Translations under genes and position numbers: made by a program | Source: Neomesorhizobium albiziae | Lineage (GTDB): Bacteria; Pseudomonadota; Alphaproteobacteria; Rhizobiales; Rhizobiaceae | NCBI RefSeq assembly: GCF_900114255.1 | Contig: NZ_FOSL01000012.1 | Location: 94,121-158,120 of the forward strand | Length of the DNA stretch: 64,000 nucleotides | Direction of reading: 5' to 3' | The notes under the pieces: generated by a model | Told to the model about the DNA's origin: nothing | What the model saw: the letters and a program-made list of their open reading frames with translations, nothing else | Database searches by the model: none | In this document: one piece after another, positions 8,433 through 17,801 of the stretch | How the letters are laid out: every line of letters starts with the position of its first letter | How positions within the stretch are numbered: the first letter of the stretch is position 1

Positions 8433-9596
8433 ATGGCCGCACGCCGCGCCTACCTCGACTATAATGCAAGCGCTCCGCTGCTGCCTGCGGCGCGGGCGGC
8501 GATGCTTGCCGCCCTCGATGCAGATGCCAACCCATCCTCTGTGCACAGTGAAGGCCGCGCCGCGCGCCGCCTGATCGAGGAAGCCCGGCGCAGCATTGCT
8601 GTGCTGGTCAACGCCAGGGCGGAACATGTCGTCTTCACGTCGGGAGCGACCGAAGCCGCTTCGACGTTGCTCACCCCTAACTGGCAGATGGGCCGTAGCG
8701 CCGCGCGCATGGCACGCCTCTATGTCTGTGCTGCAGACCATCCCTGTATTCTCGGCGGCGGACGCTTTACCCCCGCGCAGGTCGAGACGATCGGCGTCGA
8801 TGGCGAGGGCATCGTCGATGTTAATGCGCTGCGTGCTGCCTTGCAGCGGCATGATCCGAGCGGAGGCTTGCCGCTGGTCGCCATGCATTTCGCCAACAAC
8901 GAAACCGGCGTCATTCAGCCGGTGCGCGAGATCGGCGCGCTGGTGAAGGCGGCTGGTGGCGTTCTGGTGCTCGACGCCGTTCAGGCCGCAGGGCGAATTC
9001 CTGTCGACATGACAGAGGGTTACGTCGACTTCCTGATAATCTCGTCGCACAAGATTGGCGGCCCGAAGGGCGCCGGCGCAATCATCGGCGCTGCCGATCT
9101 CCTGATGCCGAAGCCGCTGGTCACCGGCGGCGGCCAGGAAAAGGGCCACCGCGCCGGCACCGAAAATCCTGCCGCAATCGCCGGTTTCGGTGCAGCAGCG
9201 CGCGAGGCGGCGGCTGCGCCGGGCGAGATGGAAGCGGTGCGCGGCAGACGCAACGCCATCGAAGCGGCGGTGCTCGCGCAGATCCCTGATGCCGAGATTT
9301 TTGGCCGCAGCGCCGAGCGCTTGCCCAATACGACCTTCTTTGGCATTCCCGGCATGAAGGCGGAGACCTTGCAGATCGCCTTCGATCTCGGCGGCATCGC
9401 GCTTTCGGCTGGGTCGGCCTGCTCCTCGGGAAAGGTCGGGCCGAGCCATGTTCTGAAGGCAATGGGCCGCGGCGACAACGAAGGCGCTCTGCGCGTTTCG
9501 ATCGGGCGCGCCACGACAGACGAGGACATTGGGCTTTTCGCCGCAGCACTTGCCGCCATCGTGGTGCGACGTGCGGGAAAGCCGCAGGCCGCCTGA
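8433..9596 (+). CDS. iscS: Cysteine desulfurase, IscS/NifS type, first gene of suf locus
   Basis: A 387-residue PLP enzyme that takes sulfur from cysteine for Fe-S cluster assembly. The PLP lysine is K207 in SSHKIGGPKG. The mobile-loop active-site cysteine is C330 in SAGSACSSGKVG, with the long loop of group I (IscS/NifS) desulfurases. It is distinct from the group II SufS encoded by sufS in the same cluster, so the locus has two desulfurases, as is common in rhizobia. An AGGA motif directly precedes the ATG. The Irr box upstream suggests derepression under iron limitation. Confidence 0.92.
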   Translation: MAARRAYLDYNASAPLLPAARAAMLAALDADANPSSVHSEGRAARRLIEEARRSIAVLVNARAEHVVFTSGATEAASTLLTPNWQMGRSAARMARLYVCAADHPCILGGGRFTPAQVETIGVDGEGIVDVNALRAALQRHDPSGGLPLVAMHFANNETGVIQPVREIGALVKAAGGVLVLDAVQAAGRIPVDMTEGYVDFLIISSHKIGGPKGAGAIIGAADLLMPKPLVTGGGQEKGHRAGTENPAAIAGFGAAAREAAAAPGEMEAVRGRRNAIEAAVLAQIPDAEIFGRSAERLPNTTFFGIPGMKAETLQIAFDLGGIALSAGSACSSGKVGPSHVLKAMGRGDNEGALRVSIGRATTDEDIGLFAAALAAIVVRRAGKPQAA

Positions 9597-9733
9597 AGGC
9601 GGGGAGTTTGGGCCATGAGGCCCGTGGAGCAGTGTGTTTTTCCAGGCTGACCGGTGAATTCGGGGCTGGAACGCACTATATGGAACTTACGCCGCCCTGC
9701 GAGCAGTTCGGGCAGTGCCATAGTTCGAAAACT

Positions 9734-9752
9734 GCCGGGCCTTGAACCCGGC
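9734..9752 (+). promoter_or_regulatory. Hairpin with CCTTGAA loop in the sufB leader
   Basis: Stem GCCGGG/CCCGGC (9734-9739 and 9747-9752) encloses the seven-base loop CCTTGAA. It ends 17 bases before the sufB ATG and directly precedes the TGGATGGAG ribosome binding region. A second small inverted repeat (AGTT-CGAA-AACT) sits just upstream. The same loop on a different stem occurs upstream of sufA (16252-16268), which suggests a shared leader element acting on mRNA or as a protein site. Confidence 0.5.
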
Positions 9753-9769
9753 GTGGATGGAGAGCGCTG

Positions 9770-11287
<1,518 letters not shown>

Positions 11288-11316
11288 CCGGCGACAGATA
11301 TTCAGAAAGAAAAAAT

Positions 11317-12072
11317 ATGCTTGAGATCAAGAACCTGCATGCCCGCATCGCCGAAGACGGCACCGAGATCATCCGCGGCCTCAACCTCACGGTGAAAGCC
11401 GGCGAGGTCGCCGCGATCATGGGACCGAACGGCTCGGGAAAATCGACGCTGTCCTATGTGCTTGCCGGCCGCGACGACTATGAAGTCACCGAGGGCGACA
11501 TCCTCTACAACGGCGAGTCGATCCTTGAAATGGATCCGGCCGAGCGCGCTGCTTCCGGCATCTTCCTCGCCTTCCAGTATCCGATGGAGATACCGGGCGT
11601 AGCCACCATGGAGTTCCTCAAGGTCGCCATGAACGCGCAGCGCAAGGCGCGCGGCGAGGAACCGCTGAAGATCCCCGAGCTTCTGAAGCGCGTGAAGGAA
11701 GCCGCCGGTTCGCTCAACATGGACATAGCCATGCTGAAGCGGCCGCTGAATGTCGGCTTTTCCGGCGGTGAGAAGAAGCGTGCGGAAATCCTGCAGATGA
11801 AGCTTCTGGAGCCGCAGCTCTGTGTGCTCGACGAGACCGATTCCGGCCTCGACATCGATGCGCTGAAGATCGTCGCAGACGGCGTCAACGCGCTGCGCTC
11901 GCCGGATCGCGCCATCGTGGTCATCACGCACTACCAGCGCCTGCTCGAATACATCGTGCCGGACAGCGTGCACGTGCTCTACAGGGGTCAGGTCATCAAG
12001 TCGGGCGACAAGTCGCTGGCGCTCGAACTCGAAGCCAACGGTTATGCCGGCGTCATCGACGAGGCGGCATAG
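11317..12072 (+). CDS. sufC: Fe-S assembly ATPase SufC
   Basis: A 251-residue ABC-type ATPase that binds SufB and SufD and drives cluster formation. Walker A is GPNGSGKS (36-43), the signature is FSGGEKKR and Walker B is LCVLDETDSGLD. The Q-loop region is LAFQYPMEIPG, typical of SufC. Its TAG stop runs directly into the AGGTGA that serves as the ribosome binding site of sufD, so translation of the two is probably coupled. Confidence 0.98.
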   Translation: MLEIKNLHARIAEDGTEIIRGLNLTVKAGEVAAIMGPNGSGKSTLSYVLAGRDDYEVTEGDILYNGESILEMDPAERAASGIFLAFQYPMEIPGVATMEFLKVAMNAQRKARGEEPLKIPELLKRVKEAAGSLNMDIAMLKRPLNVGFSGGEKKRAEILQMKLLEPQLCVLDETDSGLDIDALKIVADGVNALRSPDRAIVVITHYQRLLEYIVPDSVHVLYRGQVIKSGDKSLALELEANGYAGVIDEAA

Positions 12073-12081
12073 GTGACGATC

Positions 12082-13353
12082 ATGAACATGCATGCACAGC
12101 AACCACAGCGCACTGGCGCCGAAACGGCGCTGCTGGAGGCTTACGACAGCCGCCTTTCGGTGCTGCCGGGCGATGGTGCGGTGACGGTCAAGCGCGACAA
12201 CGCGCTGGAAGTCCTGAAGGCCGGCCTGCCGACCAAGCGCATCGAAGCCTGGCACTACACCGACCTTCGCCGCCTGCTGACGGCGGTGCCGCAGCACGAC
12301 GCCTCCGCAGTGGCCGACAAGCTCGGCGCGCTGCTCGACGGCTCGGCGGTCTTGCCGGTGCTTAACGGCGTGTCGTCGGCCAACTTGCCGTCGGTCGATG
12401 GCGTGAGGTTCGAGCGGCTTGAAGACAAGCTGCGCGATGGCAGCTTTGCGCCTGCGCTTGAGGTGCAGGGCACCGACGACGCCATCGGCGCGCTAAACGC
12501 CGCCTTCGTCGCCGACGGCTATTTCGTCGATATCGAAGCCGACGCTGAAATCGCCGCGCCGATCGAATTGCAGAACATCCAGGCCGGCGGCCAGACCCAC
12601 AGCCGTTTTCCGGTGCGGGTCGGCGATCGCGCCAAGGTGACGATCGTCGAGCGCCAGACGGGCGAGGGCGCCGGGCTCTCCACCTCGATCAGCCATCTCA
12701 CGCTCGGCGAAGGCGCCGAAGTGCTGTGGATCATCGTCCAGGACCAGCCGGACGATTCCACTTACCTCGGCCAGTTCAATGCCGCGCTCGGCAAGGATTC
12801 GAAGCTGACGCTGTTCTTCATGAACGCCGGCGGCAGGCTGGTGCGCCAGGAAGTCCGCGTCGGCACGGCAGGCGAGGGCTCGGATTTCCAGCTGCGCGGC
12901 ATCAATCTCCTGGCCGGCGACACCCACACCGACGTCACCATGGTGCTAGACCACACCAAGCCGCACACCGGCTCGCGCGAACTGATCCGCAACGTCGTCA
13001 CCGGCAAGGCGCGCGGCGTCTTCCAGGGCCGCATCAACGTGCACCAGATCGCCCAGAAGACCGACGCCAAGATGGCCTGCAACACACTGCTTTTGTCGGA
13101 TGACGGCGAGTTTTCGACCAAGCCGGAGCTGGAGATCTTTGCCGACGACGTGCAGTGCGGCCATGGCGCGACGGTCAAGGAGATCGACCACGACCATCTT
13201 TTCTACCTGAAGGCGCGTGGCATCGACGAGAAGACGGCGCGTGGGTTGCTGGTCAAGGCGTTTTTGGCCGAGGTGATCGAGGAGCTCGAAGTCGAGCCGA
13301 TCGTCGAGGCGCTCGAAGCGCGTCTCGACCAGTGGTTTGCAACGCACGGGTAA
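12082..13353 (+). CDS. sufD: Fe-S cluster assembly protein SufD
   Basis: A SufB paralogue of 423 residues that pairs with SufB in the SufBC2D complex. The C-terminal core has DDVQCGHGATVKEIDHDHLF, containing the conserved histidine needed for cluster building. A GTG at 12073 is in frame, but I choose the ATG at 12082 because AGGTGA (12071-12076) is then at a proper ribosome binding distance. It follows sufC without a gap. A palindromic interspersed repeat lies between it and sufS. Confidence 0.93.
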   Translation: MNMHAQQPQRTGAETALLEAYDSRLSVLPGDGAVTVKRDNALEVLKAGLPTKRIEAWHYTDLRRLLTAVPQHDASAVADKLGALLDGSAVLPVLNGVSSANLPSVDGVRFERLEDKLRDGSFAPALEVQGTDDAIGALNAAFVADGYFVDIEADAEIAAPIELQNIQAGGQTHSRFPVRVGDRAKVTIVERQTGEGAGLSTSISHLTLGEGAEVLWIIVQDQPDDSTYLGQFNAALGKDSKLTLFFMNAGGRLVRQEVRVGTAGEGSDFQLRGINLLAGDTHTDVTMVLDHTKPHTGSRELIRNVVTGKARGVFQGRINVHQIAQKTDAKMACNTLLLSDDGEFSTKPELEIFADDVQCGHGATVKEIDHDHLFYLKARGIDEKTARGLLVKAFLAEVIEELEVEPIVEALEARLDQWFATHG

Positions 13354-13379
13354 GTAATCCGGTTGAGGTGCTGGCGCTC

Positions 13380-13446
13380 CGGCGAACACCCCTCATCCGA
13401 CCTCGCTCCGCCCGGCCACCTTCGCCTGCAAGGGACGAAGGCTAAG
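13380..13446. repeat. Rhizobial palindromic interspersed repeat
   Basis: The stretch CCCCTCATCCGACC...CCTTCGCCTGCAAGGGACGAAGG contains an inverted repeat (CCTTCG/CGAAGG) and has the look of a short repeat common between genes in Mesorhizobium-like genomes. It fills most of the gap between sufD and sufS. Copy number in the genome cannot be judged from here. Confidence 0.5.
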
Positions 13447-13492
13447 CGCTAAGACGGATCGGAAGGAACACGGCGCAAGCTGGGAACAGATA

Positions 13493-14734
13493 ATGGACCA
13501 GAAAGTCTCAGACGCCCCCTATGATGTCGAGGCCATCCGCCGCGATTTCCCGATCCTGTCGCGCGAGGTCTACGGCAAGCCGCTGGTCTATCTCGACAAT
13601 GGCGCTTCGGCGCAGAAGCCGCAGGCCGTGCTCGATGCGATCGACCATGCCTATCGCAACGAATACGCCAATGTGCACCGCGGACTGCATTTCCTCTCGA
13701 ACGCTGCGACCGACGCCTATGAAAAGGCACGCGAAACCGTCCGCCGCTTCCTGAACGCGCCGAGCACGGACAACATTGTCTTCACGTCGAACACTACCGC
13801 GGCAATCAACACCGTGGCTTACGGGTTCGGCATGCCGAACATCGGCGAGGGCGACGAGATCGTGCTCTCCATTATGGAGCACCATTCCAATATCGTGCCC
13901 TGGCATTTCATCCGCGAGCGGCAGGGCGCCAAGCTGGTCTGGGTGCCGGTCGACGACCTCGGCGTCCTGCATGTCGAGGAATTCGAGAAGCGGCTGACGC
14001 CAAGGACAAAACTCGTCGCCATCACGCAGATGTCGAATGCGCTGGGTACTGTCGTGCCGATCAAGGAGATCGTTGAGATCGCCCATGCGCGAGGCATTCC
14101 CGTGCTGGTCGACGGCAGCCAGAGCGCTGTCCACATGCCGGTCGATGTGCAGGAGCTCGACTGCGACTTCTTCGTGTTCACCGGTCACAAGGTCTACGGG
14201 CCGTCAGGCATAGGGGTGCTCTACGGCAAGAAGGAAATGCTGGAGCGCATGCGGCCCTTCCAGGGCGGCGGCGAGATGATCGTCGAGGTGACCGAGGACA
14301 ACGTTAGTTACAACGAGCCCCCGCACCGCTTCGAGGCAGGAACGCCACCGATCGTCCAGGCGATCGGGCTGGGCGCTGCGCTCGACTACATGGACAGCAT
14401 TGGCCGCGAGCGCATCGCCGCACACGAGGCCGACCTGAAGACCTATGCGCATGAGCGGCTGCGTTCCATCAACTCGCTGCGCATCTTCGGCGACGCACCC
14501 GGTAAAGGCGCTATCATTTCCTTCGAGCTGCAGGGCATTCACGCCCATGACGTATCGATGGTGATCGACAGACAGGGAGTTGCGGTGCGCGCCGGAACCC
14601 ATTGTGCGCAGCCGCTGTTGAAACGCTTCGGCGTTACATCCACATGCAGGGCATCCTTCGGCATGTACAACACGCGCGCCGAGGTCGATATTCTGGTCGA
14701 GGCGCTGGAAAAGGCGCGGAAATTCTTCGGGTGA
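13493..14734 (+). CDS. sufS: Cysteine desulfurase SufS (group II)
   Basis: A 413-residue PLP enzyme supplying sulfur to SufB. PLP lysine is K233 in FTGHKVYGPSG. The active cysteine is C371 in RAGTHCAQPLLKR, the short-loop form of group II SufS enzymes. The N terminus with LVYLDNGASAQKP is typical. Group II enzymes normally need a sulfur acceptor such as SufE or SufU. None is encoded in this window. sufT begins 2 bp after the stop codon. Confidence 0.97.
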   Translation: MDQKVSDAPYDVEAIRRDFPILSREVYGKPLVYLDNGASAQKPQAVLDAIDHAYRNEYANVHRGLHFLSNAATDAYEKARETVRRFLNAPSTDNIVFTSNTTAAINTVAYGFGMPNIGEGDEIVLSIMEHHSNIVPWHFIRERQGAKLVWVPVDDLGVLHVEEFEKRLTPRTKLVAITQMSNALGTVVPIKEIVEIAHARGIPVLVDGSQSAVHMPVDVQELDCDFFVFTGHKVYGPSGIGVLYGKKEMLERMRPFQGGGEMIVEVTEDNVSYNEPPHRFEAGTPPIVQAIGLGAALDYMDSIGRERIAAHEADLKTYAHERLRSINSLRIFGDAPGKGAIISFELQGIHAHDVSMVIDRQGVAVRAGTHCAQPLLKRFGVTSTCRASFGMYNTRAEVDILVEALEKARKFFG

Positions 14735-14736
14735 CG

Positions 14737-15123
14737 ATGATGGACGATGCAAGCACAACCGTGACCGAAACGCCCGCCAACGGCATTTTCTCGGCGTCGG
14801 CCATTCCCGCCGACGAACTGGCGCGCATCACCGACGACATCGTCTCTGCGCTGAAGACGGTCTACGATCCCGAAATCCCGGCCGACATCTATGAACTCGG
14901 CCTGATCTACAAGATCGACATCGAGGACGACCGCACGGTCAAGATCGACATGACGCTGACCGCGCCGGGCTGCCCCGTCGCCGGCGAAATGCCTGGCTGG
15001 GTGCAGAACGCAGTCGGCGCTGTCGAAGGCGTTTCAGGCGTCGAAGTCAACATGACCTTCGACCCCCCGTGGACGCCCGACCGCATGTCGGAAGAAGCGC
15101 AGGTCGCGGTGGGCTGGTACTAG
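14737..15123 (+). CDS. sufT: SufT, MIP18-family Fe-S maturation factor (DUF59)
   Basis: A 128-residue MIP18/DUF59-domain protein that helps mature Fe-S proteins. The core motif is YDPEIPADIYELGLIY, and the conserved cysteine is in TAPGCPVAGEMPGW. The end, DPPWTPDRMSEEAQ, is typical. Two ATGs (14737, 14740) lie 2 and 5 bases after the sufS stop, so the genes are coupled. A diverged copy of its last codons lies downstream at 15572-15613. Confidence 0.93.
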   Translation: MMDDASTTVTETPANGIFSASAIPADELARITDDIVSALKTVYDPEIPADIYELGLIYKIDIEDDRTVKIDMTLTAPGCPVAGEMPGWVQNAVGAVEGVSGVEVNMTFDPPWTPDRMSEEAQVAVGWY

Positions 15124-15125
15124 TA

Positions 15126-15149
15126 GGGCGCCCCAAAAACGGGGCGCCT
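15126..15149. terminator. Hairpin between sufT and the DUF1236 gene
   Basis: An 8-bp stem GGCGCCCC/GGGGCGCC with loop AAAAAC begins 4 bases after the sufT stop codon and sits between convergent genes. There is no long T-tract on either side, so it may be a weak or bidirectional terminator. Confidence 0.5.
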
Positions 15150-15154
15150 CAGGG

Positions 15155-15460
15155 TCAGTCCATGATGTGCACGATCTTGCGCGTTTGCGGGTCGATCAGT
15201 GCAGTGCGACCGTCGATGACGACATACTGATATTTGTTCGGCAGCGTGTTTTCAGCGAGTTCGCCCGGCTTGAACATATCCGGGATGATCGCCCCGACTA
15301 ACAGCTCAAAGTTGGTCGGACGCTCGACCACGACTGGATTGGTTTTCACGTATTCCCGGACTACAACTTCCTGTTCGGGCGTGATTACGACAGCCTGGGC
15401 AGCCGCGAAAGCGGTTCCCGCGAGAAGGATGGTGGCGGCAATCGTGCTTTGGAAAGTCAT
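15155..15460 (-). CDS. DUF1236 domain secreted protein
   Basis: A 101-residue protein with a cleavable signal peptide (MTFQSTIAATILLAGTAFA) and a DUF1236-like domain: ITPEQEVVVREYV, RPTNFELLVGAIIPD, then the closing motif YQYVVIDGRTALIDPQTRKI. DUF1236 proteins are exported and frequent in rhizobia, and their function is unknown. I choose the start at 15460 because AAGGAGG lies 5 bases upstream. A longer frame to 15514 lacks this. It sits on the opposite strand inside the suf cluster, between sufT and a remnant of a second sufT end. Confidence 0.82.
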   Translation of the reverse strand: MTFQSTIAATILLAGTAFAAAQAVVITPEQEVVVREYVKTNPVVVERPTNFELLVGAIIPDMFKPGELAENTLPNKYQYVVIDGRTALIDPQTRKIVHIMD

Positions 15461-15571
15461 TTCTGCCTCCTTGGTTTGATGTGCGATAACTGCTGTCGTT
15501 CGGAACGGTTCCACATATGTGAAGTGTGTTACGGCTGATCGCGAACTTGCATAGGGTGGGAATCTTCATCC

Positions 15572-15613
15572 GACCGGATGTCAGAAGAGGCGCAGGTCGC
15601 GGTAGGATGGTAA
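15572..15613 (+). pseudogene. Remnant of a second, diverged sufT 3' end
   Basis: Thirteen codons reading DRMSEEAQVAVGW followed by TAA repeat the end of sufT (15080-15123, same residues then Tyr and TAG). The DNA differs at five positions in these codons (CGC/CGG, TCG/TCA, GAA/GAG, GTG/GTA, GGC/GGA), all synonymous. Upstream of the Asp codon the resemblance stops. The pattern means this is the tail of a functional relative of sufT, not a recent duplication, probably left by recombination with a related genome. Confidence 0.75.
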
Positions 15614-15621
15614 TGAACTAC

Positions 15622-16236
15622 TCACTCTACCTTGCCCCCATGGGCACGGGCGTACGATCGCGGAGTTTCAAAGAAGGCTCGAAAATCTGTTTCGCTGACG
15701 CTTCGCCCGATCCACATAGCGCCTGTTTGATATTTAATGAGTTTAGCGCTGCGACTTAAAGTAAGTGCATTCCAAGCAGAATCTTTGATTTTGACTTCAA
15801 CAGCGATGAGGCGCTCTCGTCCGCGAAAGCTGGTTGATGAAATCTTCATGTCCTCAACAGCAGCCCAAGGTACAATTTCTGGGGCGATATTGGTATCTGT
15901 AAATCCCTCAGGTGATAAGGTCATGATGTGATATCGCGCTCTGATTATCTTTGCAGATTCTAGAATGCAAATCGATGCAAGAGGAGCGGATATAACAATG
16001 GCCAAAACTCTGTATAATGTTGGATAATCGAATCCCCACCACGCAGCGTATATGAAAAACACGGTAAGTGAGGCGAGTATTATTATGCGAGGGTAAATAT
16101 CGTCTACTTTTTCTTTCAATACTATGGTTTGGCTTGTCGCAGATTCGTGCATTTCACATCCAATTTTCGATGTGGGGCTCGCCCACTGGACGGCAGGGTT
16201 TCCGCCGCCCTTGTCATTTGATGTAGATTCAACCAT
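15622..16236 (-). CDS. AT-rich membrane protein, STM3941-like
   Basis: An open frame of 204 residues. M29 at 16152 is an alternative start and no strong ribosome binding site decides. Two hydrophobic segments lie at about residues 50-70 and 75-95, followed by a soluble domain with LSPEGFTDTNIAPEIVPWAAVEDMKI, which resembles STM3941-family proteins (two membrane helices plus a PH-like domain). Function is unknown. The gene is markedly more AT-rich than its neighbours and lies between sufT and sufA on the other strand, so it is probably a foreign insertion. Confidence 0.65.
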   Translation of the reverse strand: MVESTSNDKGGGNPAVQWASPTSKIGCEMHESATSQTIVLKEKVDDIYPRIIILASLTVFFIYAAWWGFDYPTLYRVLAIVISAPLASICILESAKIIRARYHIMTLSPEGFTDTNIAPEIVPWAAVEDMKISSTSFRGRERLIAVEVKIKDSAWNALTLSRSAKLIKYQTGAMWIGRSVSETDFRAFFETPRSYARAHGGKVE

Positions 16237-16251
16237 TTAATATGAAGTTCG

Positions 16252-16268
16252 GCAGGCCTTGAACCTGC
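16252..16268 (+). promoter_or_regulatory. Hairpin with CCTTGAA loop in the sufA leader
   Basis: Stem GCAGG/CCTGC (16252-16256 and 16264-16268) encloses CCTTGAA, the same seven-base loop found before sufB. The stem differs from the sufB one at two base pairs, both with compensating changes. It is followed by TGGAATGGAG and ends 21 bases before the sufA ATG. Confidence 0.5.
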
Positions 16269-16289
16269 ATGGAATGGAGTAGGAAGAAA

Positions 16290-16670
16290 ATGGGACGCTT
16301 CGCCGTCATCTCAATGACCGACAAGGCCGCCGATCGCGTGCGCGAGATCATGGCCACGCGCGAGAGCGCGCAAGGCATCCGGCTTGGCGTCAAGAAGGGC
16401 GGCTGTGCGGGCATGGAATATACGGTCGACCTCGTCACCGATCCCAATCCCAAGGACGACCACATCGAGCGCGACGGCGCCCATGTCTATGTCGCGCCGG
16501 AAGCAGCACTGTTCCTGTTCGGCACCGAGATGGATTTCGAGCGCACCGCGCTGCGCACCGGCTTCACCTTCCGCAATCCGAACCAGAGTTCGGCCTGTGG
16601 CTGCGGCGAATCGGTAGAGCTGAAACCCGCCGACCTGAAAGCGCTGGCCGAGGCCCGCGCCGGCGCCTGA
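16290..16670 (+). CDS. sufA: SufA/IscA-type Fe-S carrier
   Basis: A 126-residue A-type carrier protein that receives clusters from the SufBCD scaffold and passes them to target proteins. The three cluster-binding cysteines are C39 (KKGGCAGMEY), C103 and C105 (SACGCGES). I use the ATG at 16290, preceded by AGGAAGA, over an in-frame ATG at 16269. It is cut off from the rest of the suf genes by 1.2 kb of inserted material, so it needs its own promoter or readthrough. Its leader carries the CCTTGAA hairpin. Confidence 0.93.
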   Translation: MGRFAVISMTDKAADRVREIMATRESAQGIRLGVKKGGCAGMEYTVDLVTDPNPKDDHIERDGAHVYVAPEAALFLFGTEMDFERTALRTGFTFRNPNQSSACGCGESVELKPADLKALAEARAGA

Positions 16671-16706
16671 GCCAATTTTTCGTCTCCCAACGGAAAAAGA
16701 AAAAGC

Positions 16707-17204
16707 TCAGTCTATCCAGAGCCCGTGTTTCTTGTGCCAGTCGGCGATCGAATCCTCAGGATAGAAGTCGAACCTCTTGTCGCCCTTGCGGGTGTCTGGC
16801 TCGACCCATGGTGACTTGTATTTCAGCATGATGTGCACGCGCTCCGGCGCCACAGGCAACTCGCTGTCGATTGCCGAGGCAAACGGGTGCACCAGTTCGG
16901 GCCAGGTTGGATCGTAGAGCCAGAGTGCCGATCCGCAACTCCTGCAGAAATTGCGTTCGCCGGTGGATACTTCGCACACCGGTCGCTCGTCGTCCTCGAT
17001 CTTGGCACGATAGACGCCGAGATTGCGCTTTCCCTTGATTTTCAGCGTCGCCGAATCGGCGCCGAGATTGATGGCATAGCCGCCACCGCCCTGCTGCTTG
17101 CGGCAGATCGTGCAATAGCAATACATGTAGGGCACCGGCGTATGGCTCTCGACTTCGAAGCTCACCGCAGCGCAGTGGCACGATCCCTTGAGCAGCATTG
17201 GCAT
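16707..17204 (-). CDS. GFA-family zinc protein (first copy)
   Basis: A protein of 165 residues with the glutathione-dependent formaldehyde-activating (GFA/CENP-V) fold. The zinc motifs are GSCHCAAVSF, YCYCTICRKQQG and FCRSCGSAL. The C-terminal part is longer than in minimal members (ending HKKHGLWID). Most such proteins have no proven activity. AAGGAG at 17215-17220 favours the ATG at 17204, although the frame is open to 17240. A second, shorter GFA protein is encoded at 22314. Confidence 0.85.
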   Translation of the reverse strand: MPMLLKGSCHCAAVSFEVESHTPVPYMYCYCTICRKQQGGGGYAINLGADSATLKIKGKRNLGVYRAKIEDDERPVCEVSTGERNFCRSCGSALWLYDPTWPELVHPFASAIDSELPVAPERVHIMLKYKSPWVEPDTRKGDKRFDFYPEDSIADWHKKHGLWID

Positions 17205-17280
17205 TGATGATTTTCTCCTTCGATCGGCGTTACTCGACACATTCCGGCCCGCCGCCGCAAGGCATTTTTGGAGTGCTCAC

Positions 17281-17604
17281 ATGGACAATGATGCGATCGG
17301 CGACCTGTTCGCCGGCCTCGGCCCGGTCAGCATCCGCCGCATGTTCGGCGGCAAGGGGATATATTTCAACAATGTCATCGTGGCGATCGAAATACGCGGC
17401 GAACTGATGCTGAAGGCGGATGCAGAGAGCGCGCCGGATTTCGCGGCGGCCGGTTGCACGCAGTGGACCTACACTGGTTCGCGCCACGGCAAGCTGGTCG
17501 CGATGCCGTACTGGACGGTGCCCGACGGCGCACTCGATGATCCCGACGAAATGACGCCGTGGGCCAGGAAGGCATATCAAGCGGGGCTGAGAGCAGGGAA
17601 GTAG
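17281..17604 (+). CDS. TfoX N-terminal domain protein
   Basis: A 107-residue protein made of the TfoX/Sxy N-terminal domain only. Markers are LGPVSIRRMFGGKGIYFN near the start, and the later PYWTVPDGALDDPDEMTPWARKA. TfoX activates competence genes in gammaproteobacteria. In rhizobia these short proteins have no proven role. The ATG at 17281 has TTGGAG upstream. It is divergent from the GFA gene. Confidence 0.85.
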   Translation: MDNDAIGDLFAGLGPVSIRRMFGGKGIYFNNVIVAIEIRGELMLKADAESAPDFAAAGCTQWTYTGSRHGKLVAMPYWTVPDGALDDPDEMTPWARKAYQAGLRAGK

Positions 17605-17801
17605 CGTGTCTGCCCGCCGCTGCCTGACGTTACGTTCGGGTTGGCGTCGCAAAATATCGATCCCATCGCCCGGGTCAGTTTTCCCGCAGGAGGCGCTAGT
17701 CAAGACCGGCTTCCGGAATTGTGATCGTGTCGCATGGCCTTCACTTCGATTGAGACGGCGCTAAATCCGGAGAGCCGATCCAATTGAAAAGGGTTTCCAT
17801 A

